64,000 bases of DNA from JAYWDA01 sp043779185 (GCA_043779185.1 JAYWEQ010000096.1:26660-90659); one strand, 5' to 3'. Shown: positions 42,881 through 52,245, counted from the first letter of the stretch. Notes: generated by a model not told the origin, from the sequence alone. Translations and numbers: made by a program.

Positions 42881-43387
42881 TTGAACTTGAAAGCGCCAAT
42901 TATTAAATCCTGGTTGCTGACCCTTTTGTTGATGAGCCTCAATCCATCAGCACGTGCCGATCAAAAGCTTGCCGAAAAAATGACGAATAGTAAAAATAAA
43001 ATCGAAGAGCTTTTTATTTGGAAAATCAGTGATGAATTAAGGCTTTCCACGAAAGAAGAAAAAACCTTCACGGATCTTTTTCGAGAGCTCAATCAGAAAA
43101 AAATGGATATCGGTCATCATCAAGATGAAATGATCACGCGATTATCGCTTGCGACCAAAGAAAAGGATCGAAATCAGTTATTGGCTGAATACCGTCAGCA
43201 GTTAGCAGAGTACAATAAAATTCAAACTCGGGAATTTGATGAATTGAAAAAACTGCTGGGGCCTGAGCGCGTGGCGAAGTATCTTTTTGTAAAAAGAGAG
43301 CTGACCAATAAAGTGAAAACACTGCTGGCTGAAAAAAGCGAAAAAAAGGAATCCGAACTCCCACCACCAAAAGTCATCGAAGAATAA
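42881..43387 (+). CDS. Periplasmic Spy/CnrX-like helical protein
   Basis: 168 residues from a TTG with GGAGAGAAGG directly upstream. A signal peptide (KSWLLTLLLMSLNPSARA) ends near residue 26. The mature protein is a long helical hairpin (KKMDIGHHQDEMITRLSLAT and EYRQQLAEYNKIQTREFDEL), as in Spy, CpxP and the metal sensor CnrX. Placed after a sigma and membrane anti-sigma gene, it may be the periplasmic sensor of that module. It ends one base from the convergent lipoprotein gene. Confidence 0.65.
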   Translation: MNLKAPIIKSWLLTLLLMSLNPSARADQKLAEKMTNSKNKIEELFIWKISDELRLSTKEEKTFTDLFRELNQKKMDIGHHQDEMITRLSLATKEKDRNQLLAEYRQQLAEYNKIQTREFDELKKLLGPERVAKYLFVKRELTNKVKTLLAEKSEKKESELPPPKVIEE

Positions 43388-43388
43388 T

Positions 43389-44459
43389 TTAGCTGCGGCA
43401 ATTTCTAGCGCCGGACGATTCCAGATCTGCAATTATTTTCTTAAGACCCTGTTCAGGCTTTTCGGTTTTTTTCAGTTTCTCGCAGCAGTGCAGGAATTCA
43501 CTGAAATTTTCTGAAGTCAGGTCAAATAATTTTTGAAAATCGGAAAGATCTTGCATATAAGTTTTATAAAGTAGCAAGCGGGCATTATTTAATTCAGAGT
43601 TAGAGAAATTTTGATAGGCCTCTGTTTTCATTTTTTGTAAGACTGTGCTTTTGAAATTTTCTTTGATATCTGAGAAGTGTTGCCTTCGATCTTCTTCGCT
43701 TGGATTTTTATCGGATTGCCGTTGATACCAAGACGTTAATGAGTTTATCTCTTTAGATATAAACTCAGAAAATAGACGGTCATCTTCGTTTTCGTCTTTA
43801 ATGATCTTTAAGGTTTCAGAATTCACGCCTTCTTTTTTAAGGTAAAACAGCTCAGTGCCCTTGTTGCCAAGGAAGACCGCCATGCGCTCATTAAAATCGG
43901 CCGAACTTTTAATGTACAAAGTGGCATGCACTGTTTCATGAATAATAGTGTTCACAAGATGATAATTCTTATAGCGCATCATCGACGATAAGATAGGGTC
44001 GTTAAACCACCCCAAAGTGCTGTAGGCTGAAACGCCTCGTAAATAGGTGTCTAAGTTTTTTTTCTGAAGTTCTTTTTCTTCTTCTTCGGCGTCGGCTCGT
44101 CTGTAGTAACCCTTGTAGGGCACTTCGCCTACAAAAGGAAAAGACCAAAGGTGGTGCTCAAGCTTCCATTTTGGAGAAGCACTGACGACATAAGAGACAT
44201 CGGGCTGATCTAATTGAACATAAGTGGTGTAATTTTTTGAGGACGATAGTTTTAAAACCTCTTCAGAAAATTGGCGGGCCTCTTGGCCAAGTCGAAGTTT
44301 AATCTTTATACTTTCGTCGACCTTTGGATCGGTTAAAACTTTTTCAATCGGCACGCGTTTTGAAAGCAGACTCATTTGATGATAACTGCTTTTGACAAGG
44401 TAGCCAATTTGGCAAGAGGATGCCAAAAGCACAGCGAAGCTCAGCAGAATTTTTTTCAT
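43389..44459 (-). CDS. Putative metallo-aminopeptidase lipoprotein (COG4324)
   Basis: 356 residues. The signal peptide MKKILLSFAVLLASSC ends at a lipobox (LASSC), so the mature protein is membrane-anchored. The zinc motif is in NTIIHETVHATLYIKSSADF with a third ligand probably in FNERMAVFLGNKG (HExxH...E). This matches the predicted aminopeptidase family COG4324. It overlaps the beta-barrel gene by four bases. Substrate is unknown; prey peptides or peptidoglycan stem peptides are possibilities only. Confidence 0.82.
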   Translation of the reverse strand: MKKILLSFAVLLASSCQIGYLVKSSYHQMSLLSKRVPIEKVLTDPKVDESIKIKLRLGQEARQFSEEVLKLSSSKNYTTYVQLDQPDVSYVVSASPKWKLEHHLWSFPFVGEVPYKGYYRRADAEEEEKELQKKNLDTYLRGVSAYSTLGWFNDPILSSMMRYKNYHLVNTIIHETVHATLYIKSSADFNERMAVFLGNKGTELFYLKKEGVNSETLKIIKDENEDDRLFSEFISKEINSLTSWYQRQSDKNPSEEDRRQHFSDIKENFKSTVLQKMKTEAYQNFSNSELNNARLLLYKTYMQDLSDFQKLFDLTSENFSEFLHCCEKLKKTEKPEQGLKKIIADLESSGARNCRS

Positions 44460-45031
44460 AGCAACCAGGTTACGCCCGCGCGCAATTGAGCATCATTGGT
44501 GACGGCGCCTCCACCAACAGGAGTCTGCCAGGCATCGTAACTGATTTTAATTCCTAAGGTGTCCGTCAGCGCGATTTTTAATCCGCCGCCGTAGCTGGGA
44601 ACAAGTGCTTTTTCCGGTTCAAGTGTATAGGTGTTCAAATTGTTAACTTTCACTTCTTGCTTACGAGTGATCTGCGCAACGCCGCCCTTAAGATAAGGCT
44701 GAAACATTGTTTTGCGATCGGTCAGCATGAAAATCAAATCAGCCCCAACAACGTTGGTCACCTGAACGACTGTTTGCTGCTGAATGACGGTGCTGCCAGA
44801 ATAAATTTTTTCTTCCCGGACGGCTTTGGCGTCTGTGTAACTTCCTTCAAGCGCAACTCTTTCAAAAAAATAAAATGAAAGTGATCCTGTCACAGACTCT
44901 GAATCCAAGTAATTATTAGCGTCAAAGCTGGTTTGCTTGCGCCAATACTGAACACCAATTTCGGTGGTTAGAGCCATCGCACCTTCACTGAACACCAAGC
45001 CTGCAAAAACAAGAAAAAGCCATTTTTTCAT
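44456..45031 (-). CDS. Outer-membrane beta-barrel protein
   Basis: 191 residues with a signal peptide ending near SEGAMA (residue 20). The mature part alternates in the manner of a small barrel (GSLSFYFFERVALEGSYTDA, FQPYLKGGVAQITRKQEVKV, LGIKISYDAWQ) and ends with a hydrophobic strand, RAGVTWLL, though it lacks a C-terminal Phe. It begins an operon with the aminopeptidase lipoprotein. Function beyond outer-membrane location is unknown. Confidence 0.78.
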   Translation of the reverse strand: MKKWLFLVFAGLVFSEGAMALTTEIGVQYWRKQTSFDANNYLDSESVTGSLSFYFFERVALEGSYTDAKAVREEKIYSGSTVIQQQTVVQVTNVVGADLIFMLTDRKTMFQPYLKGGVAQITRKQEVKVNNLNTYTLEPEKALVPSYGGGLKIALTDTLGIKISYDAWQTPVGGGAVTNDAQLRAGVTWLL

Positions 45032-45093
45032 AGACTTTATTTTACCAAGATACTGGTCAAGAAGCTCTTAAAAGGGAATCAGTTATGACCACA

Positions 45094-45128
45094 GGCCAGC
45101 GACAAAAGGCCAGCGACCAATGGCCAGC
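45094..45128. repeat. Two and a half copies of a 14-base tandem repeat
   Basis: GGCCAGCGACAAAA, GGCCAGCGACCAAT and GGCCAGC follow head to tail between the barrel gene and the TonB-like gene. No function is inferred. Confidence 0.6.
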
Positions 45129-45157
45129 TAGAATTGAGATGTCTGCAAAGAAATCTT

Positions 45158-46006
45158 TTACTGGGTGGCGAAAGCGGAAGGCTCGAAATAAACATTAAAT
45201 GAATATTTCACGTGAATCATACCATCGGATTCAATCATCTCTTTGGGTGGATTTGGAAAAAATCGTGCATCTTTGAAAGCAAAAACAGCGGCCTCATCAA
45301 AGGGCTTAATTCCTGATTCCTTCATAATTTGTGCAGATTTCAAATGACCTTCTGGCGATATTAAAAACTCGATCTGCGTGATCCAGCTTTTTCGACCAAT
45401 ATGTATAGCCACATACTTGCGATCGTACGTATCGACCGCCGCCCGCACTTGGGTTTCCCAACGAAAGCGCACCAGCTCTTCAATCCGCGCATAAAAAGAA
45501 TAGTATTGAAATCGGTCTGTATTAAGAGCCGTGAAAGAACCTAACGCCATATCATTAGGCAAAGATTCACCAACAGTTGAAGGGCCTTGTTCGGTCAGCT
45601 CATTGGGACGAGGCAGTCGAATGGGCTCATAGCCATTGATTTCTTTTGAAGCTGTGGAAGTTTGTTTTTGCTGCAGTTTCGGAGGCTGCGGCCGTGAGGC
45701 TTCCCGGTTTTGAGTCAGTCCTGTTTCTCTGGCTTTTGTTTCCAGCAAAACCCTTTGCCGTTGCTGAGAAAGAAAACGCGCCTGGGCTTCATCATGAATT
45801 TTAATTTTTTCTGGAACCGTTGGTTGCCGAACGATTTGCTGAGTTTTCTTTTCATCAAAAGGGCGATCGATGATTTCAATTTCAGTGGTCTGGATTTTCT
45901 TGTCTAGAAAAGGATTTTGGGTCCAGTCGGCCGGAATAAATTGCATCACCAAGTAGATGAGAATGTGGATCGCAAGACTGAAATAAGCCGCTCGAAATAG
46001 GGACAT
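45158..46006 (-). CDS. TonB-family energy transducer-like protein
   Basis: 282 residues. One N-terminal transmembrane helix (AAYFSLAIHILIYLVMQFI), then a Gln/Lys/Pro-rich stretch (about 40-130) and a C-terminal TonB-like domain (ITQIEFLISPEGHLKSAQIM, SGIKPFDEAAVFAFKDARFF). The proline-rich linker is less regular than in classic TonB, and no ExbB/ExbD genes are adjacent. It may instead resemble gliding or TolA-type transducers. It is divergent from the PilZ gene. Confidence 0.72.
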   Translation of the reverse strand: MSLFRAAYFSLAIHILIYLVMQFIPADWTQNPFLDKKIQTTEIEIIDRPFDEKKTQQIVRQPTVPEKIKIHDEAQARFLSQQRQRVLLETKARETGLTQNREASRPQPPKLQQKQTSTASKEINGYEPIRLPRPNELTEQGPSTVGESLPNDMALGSFTALNTDRFQYYSFYARIEELVRFRWETQVRAAVDTYDRKYVAIHIGRKSWITQIEFLISPEGHLKSAQIMKESGIKPFDEAAVFAFKDARFFPNPPKEMIESDGMIHVKYSFNVYFEPSAFATQ

Positions 46007-46118
46007 ACTGTCTTATTTTAGGACATTTCTAGCCCTTTGGCCATGCTTTGGCCTCAAGTTGAAACAAATTCTTCCGATAAAATGGAAGGCTGCCATTCGG
46101 GTCTTTTCAGGAGGAATT

Positions 46119-46628
46119 ATGGGTAAAATAATCGACATCACAAATCGTCTAAAGCACGGAAATCACATAGAAAATATGGAAATTGTCGAGACCCTGCCTG
46201 TTCGAAATATCACGGCCGAACGCCAGCAAACGATTAAAAAAGAACGACGGGAAGTTCGTCGAACGATCTTGCGGGACTTTATTGGGGCTTTCGTTGTTCT
46301 TCCCGAGCGGGGGCTTCTGAAAGTCAGCCTGTTTGATATCTCTGAAAGAGGGATCTCCTTTGATATGGAAGTGGCTGACGGACATTTCAATGAAAAAGAA
46401 AAAATAGCGATGCGGATCTACTTAAATCATAAAACTTTTTTTGGTTTTGTCGTCGATGTGGCCAACGTTCGGCTTTTTGAAAAAGAGGGCATTGTTCGCC
46501 ATGGATCTAATGTGGTTAAAGGGTCCGTCAACGACGTTGCGCTCCATCACTTTGTCAAATTTATTGAAACTGTCAGCGCCAATCTAGAAACAGACACCGG
46601 CGATATGCAGGTTTCGCACAGCTCTTAG
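46119..46628 (+). CDS. PilZ-domain protein
   Basis: 169 residues from the ATG giving MGKIIDITNRLKHGN; AGGAGG lies seven bases upstream, so a frame start 20 codons earlier is rejected. The c-di-GMP motif is split as usual: RREVRR (RxxxR) near 51 and FDISERGISFDMEV (DxSxxG) near 85. It probably reads the c-di-GMP made by cyclases such as the DgcB-like protein. C-terminal residues (DVALHHFVKFIETVSANLET) form a helix, perhaps an output segment. Confidence 0.85.
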   Translation: MGKIIDITNRLKHGNHIENMEIVETLPVRNITAERQQTIKKERREVRRTILRDFIGAFVVLPERGLLKVSLFDISERGISFDMEVADGHFNEKEKIAMRIYLNHKTFFGFVVDVANVRLFEKEGIVRHGSNVVKGSVNDVALHHFVKFIETVSANLETDTGDMQVSHSS

Positions 46629-46708
46629 AGTTATTCTTTTCGTGGACATTGGTCCGGCTCTGTTGTCGAATAGAGCCAGGCTTTTTAATCCATGGAAAGG
46701 ATTTAAAT

Positions 46709-48070
46709 TTGATCAACTCCAATCTTAAGACTCCTTCAGCAGAAAAAACTTCAGGTGCTAAACAACCCCGCCGTCGGATTGTGATCGATACGAATGTGAT
46801 TTTATTCGATGCCTTGGCGATCATGAAATTTGGTCCCGCCGATGTTCATATTCCTATTTCAGTGATAGAAGAAGTCGATCGTTTTAAAAAAGACCAAGGA
46901 GAAAACGGTCGAAATGCGCGTCAGTTCAGTCGCTTTATCGACGTTCTTCGCGCCAAAGGGCCGCTTTCTCAGGGTGTACCTTTGGATAATTCTGAGTGCA
47001 TTGTGCATGTGAACATAGATTTATTGTTTCAAGGAATTCCCACAGAGCTCGATCAAGAAAAAGCCGACAATCGAATTTTGATGACCGCCTTGGCTTTGCA
47101 AAAGCAATTCGCGAATGTGAAAGTTGAACTGATCTCAAAAGATATTAATCTGCGGATCAAAGCTGATGTTTATGGCATTGTCGCCAAAGATTTCGAGCCT
47201 GCAAATTCAAGCCAAGAAGATATGTATGAAGGCTATCTTGAGCTTGAAATTTCACCTGAAAAAATTGACAGTTTTTATAAAGATAAACGCCTAGAGACCG
47301 ATCAAAAACTTTACGCCAATCAGTATGTTATTATGAAAGACACCTCTAACCCGAACCACTCCGCCATCGGGCGCTATAGTTTTGCGCAAAAAGCCGTGGT
47401 GCCCTTGATCAGCCCAACGGAAAGTATCTGGGGCATTCACGCTCGCAATGTGGAACAGTCTTTTGCGATGGATTGTTTGCTGAATGATGAAATGCTTTTT
47501 GTTTCATTGGTTGGAAAAGCGGGGACAGGAAAAACTTTATTAGCCATTGCGGCGGGTCTTCATAAAACTTTGGATGAAGGGCAATTTCAAAGATTGCTCG
47601 TTTCACGCCCGATTTTTCCAATGGGACGTGATATTGGTTATCTGCCTGGGGATATTGAACAAAAGTTGAATCCTTGGATGCAGCCCATCTTTGATAACGT
47701 TGAATTCTTAATGGGCGCCGATAAGAAAGCGTCGGGTCGAGCTCAGGAATTGATCAATCAGGGGATGTTGAATATTGAGCCCTTAACTTATATTCGTGGC
47801 CGAAGTATTCCGAAACAGTATTTAATCGTTGATGAGGCGCAGAATTTAACTCCGCATGAAATTAAAACGATTGTGACACGGGCAGGTCGTGGAACTAAAG
47901 TTGTTTTGACGGGGGATGTTTACCAGATTGATAATCCATACGTCGATTCAGCCAATAGCGGTTTGACCTATGCCGTTGAGCGATTTCGAGGTCATCCCAT
48001 TGCCGGTCACGTCACTTTGACTAAGGGTGAAAGATCTGAACTGGCTGAACTGGCTGCAAATATTCTGTAA
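46709..48070 (+). CDS. PhoH family protein with N-terminal PIN domain (PhoH2)
   Basis: 453 residues from a TTG with GGAAAGGA seven bases upstream. The PIN domain opens IVIDTNVILFDALAIMKFG and has further acidic residues (EEVDRF, DNRILMTAL, SKDINLRIKADVYG), matching a ribonuclease active site. The PhoH ATPase follows, with Walker A LVGKAGTGKTLLAIAAG near 270, Walker B YLIVDEAQNLTPHEIK and ITRAGRGTKVVLTGD. PhoH2 proteins are ribonuclease/helicase-type enzymes. It is followed 15 bases later by the MaoC gene. Confidence 0.92.
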   Translation: MINSNLKTPSAEKTSGAKQPRRRIVIDTNVILFDALAIMKFGPADVHIPISVIEEVDRFKKDQGENGRNARQFSRFIDVLRAKGPLSQGVPLDNSECIVHVNIDLLFQGIPTELDQEKADNRILMTALALQKQFANVKVELISKDINLRIKADVYGIVAKDFEPANSSQEDMYEGYLELEISPEKIDSFYKDKRLETDQKLYANQYVIMKDTSNPNHSAIGRYSFAQKAVVPLISPTESIWGIHARNVEQSFAMDCLLNDEMLFVSLVGKAGTGKTLLAIAAGLHKTLDEGQFQRLLVSRPIFPMGRDIGYLPGDIEQKLNPWMQPIFDNVEFLMGADKKASGRAQELINQGMLNIEPLTYIRGRSIPKQYLIVDEAQNLTPHEIKTIVTRAGRGTKVVLTGDVYQIDNPYVDSANSGLTYAVERFRGHPIAGHVTLTKGERSELAELAANIL

Positions 48071-48085
48071 TGAACGAGGTGGATT

Positions 48086-48532
48086 TTGTCAGAGGTGCCT
48101 AAGACTTGGGATATAGGTTCAGAGATTTCTTTTTCTATTCAGGTGACGGATAAGATGGTGCATCAGTTTGCTGAAATGTCTGGCGACCACAATCCCATTC
48201 ACCTTGATGATGCTTATGCGGCAACAACGCGTTTTAAAAAACGTATCGCCCATGGCATGATCTGCGGAGCTTTGATTTCTAGGGTGTTAGCGGAAAAGTT
48301 AGGTCGAGGCGGAGTCTATTTGGGCCAAACGCTTAAATTTATTCATCCTGTTTTTATTGATGATACGGTGACTGTCACATTAAAGGTCTTAGCCATGCGA
48401 AAAAGTAAAGGCATCGCAACCATCGAAACGATTTGCCGCAATCAAGACAGCGAAGTCTGTGTTAAAGGCGAAGCTATCATTATGCAGCCAACGCACCTCA
48501 AGGCCGAGGCCGAATCCGAATCCGATTCTTAA
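48086..48532 (+). CDS. MaoC-like (R)-specific enoyl-CoA hydratase
   Basis: 148 residues, hot-dog fold. The hydratase motif is SGDHNPIHLDDAYAATTRF (D..N..H), with RIAHGMICGALISRVLAEKL following. GAGGTGG precedes a TTG start. PhaJ-type proteins hydrate crotonyl-CoA or longer enoyl-CoAs, linking beta-oxidation and PHA or fatty acid synthesis. It overlaps the convergent lipB gene by four bases. Exact chain length preference is not readable. Confidence 0.88.
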   Translation: MSEVPKTWDIGSEISFSIQVTDKMVHQFAEMSGDHNPIHLDDAYAATTRFKKRIAHGMICGALISRVLAEKLGRGGVYLGQTLKFIHPVFIDDTVTVTLKVLAMRKSKGIATIETICRNQDSEVCVKGEAIIMQPTHLKAEAESESDS

Positions 48533-49218
48533 AGCAGCTGCTGAAGATAAGTCAGAAGTTTTAATTTAAACTCTTCTCGTGGGATCGTTCGCCCTAAGCA
48601 GACTTCAAGATTTGTCATCACCTGCGGTGAAAACCCACAAGGCATCAGTCCCTGAAAAGCTTTCGAATCAGCATCCAGATTGATAGCGGCACCATGATAG
48701 GTCACCCATTTTTTAACGGCGATACCAAGGGAAGCGATTTTTTTATCTTCGACCCAAACGCCCGTTGCGTCCTCTAGGCCTTCAGATTTTTTCTGCAAGG
48801 ATTTTCCCTGCGCATTCAAGCCATAATCGGCTAAGGTTTTTACAATCGCATTTTCAAAATCGCGTAAAAAACCCACGATCTCTTTTTCTTGGCGATTCTT
48901 CCGAGCCATTTTCAAATTCACAATCGGATACACAACAAGCTGACTGGGTCCATGATAGGTCGCTCGTCCACCACGGGAAACTTCAACACGCGCGCCCTTC
49001 CAGTCAAAAATATCATCAGCCTGGGTTGCTCGCCCGAGGGTGACAACAGGTGGGTGCGTACAAAATACGATCACTCCGCAACGATGGGATTCAGCAACTT
49101 GATCCAAGAGCGCCAATTGCCGCTCCAAAGCCAGTGGGTAATCCACTAAGCCCCAGTCTTCAAACGACAAGGTTTGATCAGAATAAAGATCAGGGATGGG
49201 CAGATTTTGCATTGGCAT
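48529..49218 (-). CDS. lipB: Octanoyl-[ACP]:protein N-octanoyltransferase LipB
   Basis: 229 residues. The family motif VSRGGRATYHGPSQLVVYPI (about 80-99) and KIASLGIAVKKWVTYHGAAI (with the catalytic Lys region) are present; the catalytic Cys is in LMPCGFSP. It moves octanoate from ACP to lipoyl domains, the substrate for LipA. It overlaps lpdA by 29 bases and lies in a lipA-E2-lpdA-lipB operon, so the E2 made alongside is its obvious acceptor. Confidence 0.93.
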   Translation of the reverse strand: MPMQNLPIPDLYSDQTLSFEDWGLVDYPLALERQLALLDQVAESHRCGVIVFCTHPPVVTLGRATQADDIFDWKGARVEVSRGGRATYHGPSQLVVYPIVNLKMARKNRQEKEIVGFLRDFENAIVKTLADYGLNAQGKSLQKKSEGLEDATGVWVEDKKIASLGIAVKKWVTYHGAAINLDADSKAFQGLMPCGFSPQVMTNLEVCLGRTIPREEFKLKLLTYLQQLL

Positions 49219-50635
49219 TCAAAGGTTTCTGGATGATGTGAATCGCATGACCAAGAGTGGCTTCGGCAGCTTCCATCATGGTTTCTCCTAAGGTAGGATG
49301 CGGATGAATCGACAAAGCAATATCTTCCAGACGGGCGCCCATTTCAATGGCCAGCACGGCTTCAGAAATTAAATTAGAAGCTTCGGGTCCAACAATATGA
49401 ATTCCTAACAGCAAACCTGTTTTTGAATCGGCAATCATTTTCACAAAGCCATCCGTTTCGCTCATTGAAACAGCGCGACCATTGGCAGCAAATGGAAATT
49501 TAGAAATCTTTAAATCGTTAAAACCCTTAGCTCTAGCTTCTGATTCTAATAATCCAGCCGAAGCAATTTCAGGATCGGTGAAAATCACAGCAGGAACTGT
49601 TTTTGCATCGTAAGCGCGATTCATTCCTTTCATGATTTCTGCCACCATCACGCCTTCATAGCTGGCTTTATGGGCTAGCATTGGTTGGCCACAAATATCT
49701 CCAATCGCAAAAATATTTTGAATGGAAGTTCTTCGCTGGGCATCGACCGTGATAAATCCGCGAGCATCTGTTTGAATTCCTGCGACTTTTAAATTCATCT
49801 GATCACCATTGGGCTTTCGACCGACAGTGACTAAAATTTTATCGCACTTAATCACTTCGTCTTTACCATCTTTTTCAATGGTCACTTCATACCCGGCAGA
49901 TATTTTTTTCTGACCTTTGGCTTTTCCGCCATAAATAATTTTAACACCACTCTTTTCAAGCTTCCGAACAACGACTTGGGCGCACTCAGGATCAACAACC
50001 CCGGCCAGCAATTGGGTCTGAGCTTCAACAACAGTCACTTCAGAGCCTAATTTTCGTAAATAAGAAGAAATCTCAAGGCCAATATATCCGCCACCGATCA
50101 CAACCATTCGCTTTGGAACATGATCTAAAGCCAAGGCACCCGTTGACGACATAATATCTTTTTCATCGTATTTAAAACCTGGAATTTCAATAGGCCGTGA
50201 ACCTGTTGCGATCACAAAAAATTTGGCACTGACGGTCTCGCTGCCACCGGCGGACATTTTAATCTCAAGCTCTTTAGAGTTTTTAAAGCTGGCGTCACCA
50301 CGAAGAACCGTGACGTTGTTGCCCTTAAGTAAAGTACCAACCCCGGTGGCCATGCGATCACAAACAGAAGTTTTCCATTTCAGAAGTTGTTTCATATCAA
50401 CTTCGATGGGGCCCTTGATTTTTAATCCCATGGTGGGAAAATCATGCTGAGCTTTATGAAGAAGATGACTGGCCGTGATCATAGCCTTGGAAGGGATGCA
50501 GCCGACATTTAAGCAAACACCGCCTAAAAATTCACGTTCAATCACAGCGACTTTAAAACCCAACTGTGAGGCCCTGATCGCTGCAACATATCCGCCCGGA
50601 CCCGCGCCAACAACAACAACGTCAAATGTTTGCAT
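49190..50635 (-). CDS. lpdA: Dihydrolipoyl dehydrogenase
   Basis: 481 residues. FAD loop VVVGAGPGGYVAAIRASQLG, redox disulfide GGVCLNVGCIPSK (38-50), NAD loop VVIGGGYIGLEISSYL, second FAD segment IFAIGDICGQPMLAHKA and the C-terminal HPHPTLGETMMEA with the catalytic His. E3 of the 2-oxo-acid dehydrogenase complex, and L protein of glycine cleavage. The ATG abuts the E2 stop. The dimer interface region is complete. Confidence 0.96.
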   Translation of the reverse strand: MQTFDVVVVGAGPGGYVAAIRASQLGFKVAVIEREFLGGVCLNVGCIPSKAMITASHLLHKAQHDFPTMGLKIKGPIEVDMKQLLKWKTSVCDRMATGVGTLLKGNNVTVLRGDASFKNSKELEIKMSAGGSETVSAKFFVIATGSRPIEIPGFKYDEKDIMSSTGALALDHVPKRMVVIGGGYIGLEISSYLRKLGSEVTVVEAQTQLLAGVVDPECAQVVVRKLEKSGVKIIYGGKAKGQKKISAGYEVTIEKDGKDEVIKCDKILVTVGRKPNGDQMNLKVAGIQTDARGFITVDAQRRTSIQNIFAIGDICGQPMLAHKASYEGVMVAEIMKGMNRAYDAKTVPAVIFTDPEIASAGLLESEARAKGFNDLKISKFPFAANGRAVSMSETDGFVKMIADSKTGLLLGIHIVGPEASNLISEAVLAIEMGARLEDIALSIHPHPTLGETMMEAAEATLGHAIHIIQKPLNANAKSAHP

Positions 50636-52245
50636 TAAGCCATCTCCATCATCAATGTTCCAGGTTTTTGCATTCGACCAACAAAGGCTTTCATAAATCG
50701 AGCCGCAACAGCGCCATCAATCAATCGATGATCGCAAGTGATCGTGAAATTCATCACCTTGATCGCAGCAAGCTGGCCGTCTTTGATGACCGGTTTATCT
50801 TGGATTTTATACATACCAAGGATCGCAACTTCAGGATGATTGATGATCGGAGTGGCATAAAGACCCGCCACTGAGCCAATATTTGTGATGGTGATCGTGG
50901 CGCCTTTCATTTCATCTAATTTTAACTTTCCTTCGCGAGCCCGTGTTGAAAGATCAATAATTTCTTTTGAAATTTCTAAGATTGATTTGCGATCAGCATC
51001 CTTAATGACCGGCACCATCAGACCCTGCGGCGTATCTGCAGCAAAGCCGATATTGAAATAATTTTTGTAAACAATTTCCTGAGCGGCATCGTCGATGCTG
51101 GCATTAAACATCGGAAATTCTCGGATGGTGGCGATCATTGCTTTTACAACAAAAGGCAAATAGGTGACTTTTGTTTTATTTTTTTCTGCGTAATCTTTTA
51201 GGGATTCACGCAAAGCCACCAGCTCTGTGACTTCAGCTTCTTCCATCAAAGTAAAATGCGGAATTACATGCTTTGCCATTTGCATATTTTCAGCAACCTT
51301 ACGCCGTATACCTCGTAAAGGTTCACGGGTTTCTGCCGCTCCTGCGGCGCCTTGGTAAGCCGGGCGAGGAATCGTTAAAGTGGATTGCGGAACACTGGCG
51401 CGAGTCGCTCCTGCCGCCGGCTGAGCGCCACCTTTAGCTGTCAGGACGTCTTCGCGAGTCACGCGTCCGGCTAATCCTGTGCCAGACATTTGATTGATAT
51501 CGACGCTCATTTCTCGGGCCAATCTTCGAGTCGCAGGCGTCGCTAGCACTTTGAAATCAGCGGCTGGCGGATAGAACTGAGCACTGGCTGATCCAGCTGA
51601 CATCTCAGCACTGCGGCTTGGGGCTGGAGCTGTTGGCGGAGCTTTAGAGGCACCATTGTTTGGCGACGCGGTCGCAACTGAGGCACTGCCCTCTAGAGTC
51701 AGGATGATGTTTTCAACTTTGATCACATCACCAACTTTAAATTTTAATTCTTTTACAATGCCAGCGACCGGACTTGGAACTTCAACCGTCGCTTTGTCCG
51801 TCATAATTTCAACAATCGATTGATCTGGTTTTACTGAGTCACCAACTTTAACTAACCACTTAACAAGTTCGCCTTCAGTGACGCCCTCTCCAAGTTCAGG
51901 CATCTTAACGTCAACTTTCCCGCCACCAGTTGCAGGAGCTGGCGCCGCAGCTTTGTTAGAGCTTGCCGTTGGGGCGGGCGCAGCAGGTGCCGCTGACGCT
52001 ACGGGGCCGCCACCGTCCAAAGTTAAAATAACATTTTCAACTTTGATGATATCGCCTACTTTAAATTTTATTTCTTTCACGACGCCAGCCACAGGGCTTG
52101 GAACTTCAACGGTGGCTTTATCGGTCATGATTTCTACGATCGATTGATCGGCTTTCACTGTATCACCGGGTTTCACCAGCCACTTTACAATTTCGCCTTC
52201 AGTAACGCCTTCGCCTAGTTCCGGTAATTTGACCTCAGTTGCCAT
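50635..52245 (-). CDS. 2-Oxo-acid dehydrogenase E2 (dihydrolipoamide acyltransferase) with two lipoyl domains
   Basis: 536 residues. Two lipoyl domains (about 1-78 and 110-186) share near-identical protein sequence, each with IVEIMTDKATVEVP (lipoyl Lys43 and Lys150). Ala/Pro-rich linkers separate them. A peripheral subunit-binding domain (ATPATRRLAREMSVDINQ) follows near 233. The catalytic acyltransferase domain ends with TCDHRLIDGAVAARFM (HxxxDG). It could be pyruvate (aceF) or branched-chain (bkdB) E2; the EIMTDKATVE motif leans to the pyruvate/branched-chain form found with separate alpha/beta E1. No E1 gene is in the window. Confidence 0.92.
   Translation of the reverse strand: MATEVKLPELGEGVTEGEIVKWLVKPGDTVKADQSIVEIMTDKATVEVPSPVAGVVKEIKFKVGDIIKVENVILTLDGGGPVASAAPAAPAPTASSNKAAAPAPATGGGKVDVKMPELGEGVTEGELVKWLVKVGDSVKPDQSIVEIMTDKATVEVPSPVAGIVKELKFKVGDVIKVENIILTLEGSASVATASPNNGASKAPPTAPAPSRSAEMSAGSASAQFYPPAADFKVLATPATRRLAREMSVDINQMSGTGLAGRVTREDVLTAKGGAQPAAGATRASVPQSTLTIPRPAYQGAAGAAETREPLRGIRRKVAENMQMAKHVIPHFTLMEEAEVTELVALRESLKDYAEKNKTKVTYLPFVVKAMIATIREFPMFNASIDDAAQEIVYKNYFNIGFAADTPQGLMVPVIKDADRKSILEISKEIIDLSTRAREGKLKLDEMKGATITITNIGSVAGLYATPIINHPEVAILGMYKIQDKPVIKDGQLAAIKVMNFTITCDHRLIDGAVAARFMKAFVGRMQKPGTLMMEMA

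Noticed and set aside
45094..45128. 14-base tandem repeat considered as a CRISPR-like array
   Set aside because: Only 2.5 copies, no spacers and no cas genes.
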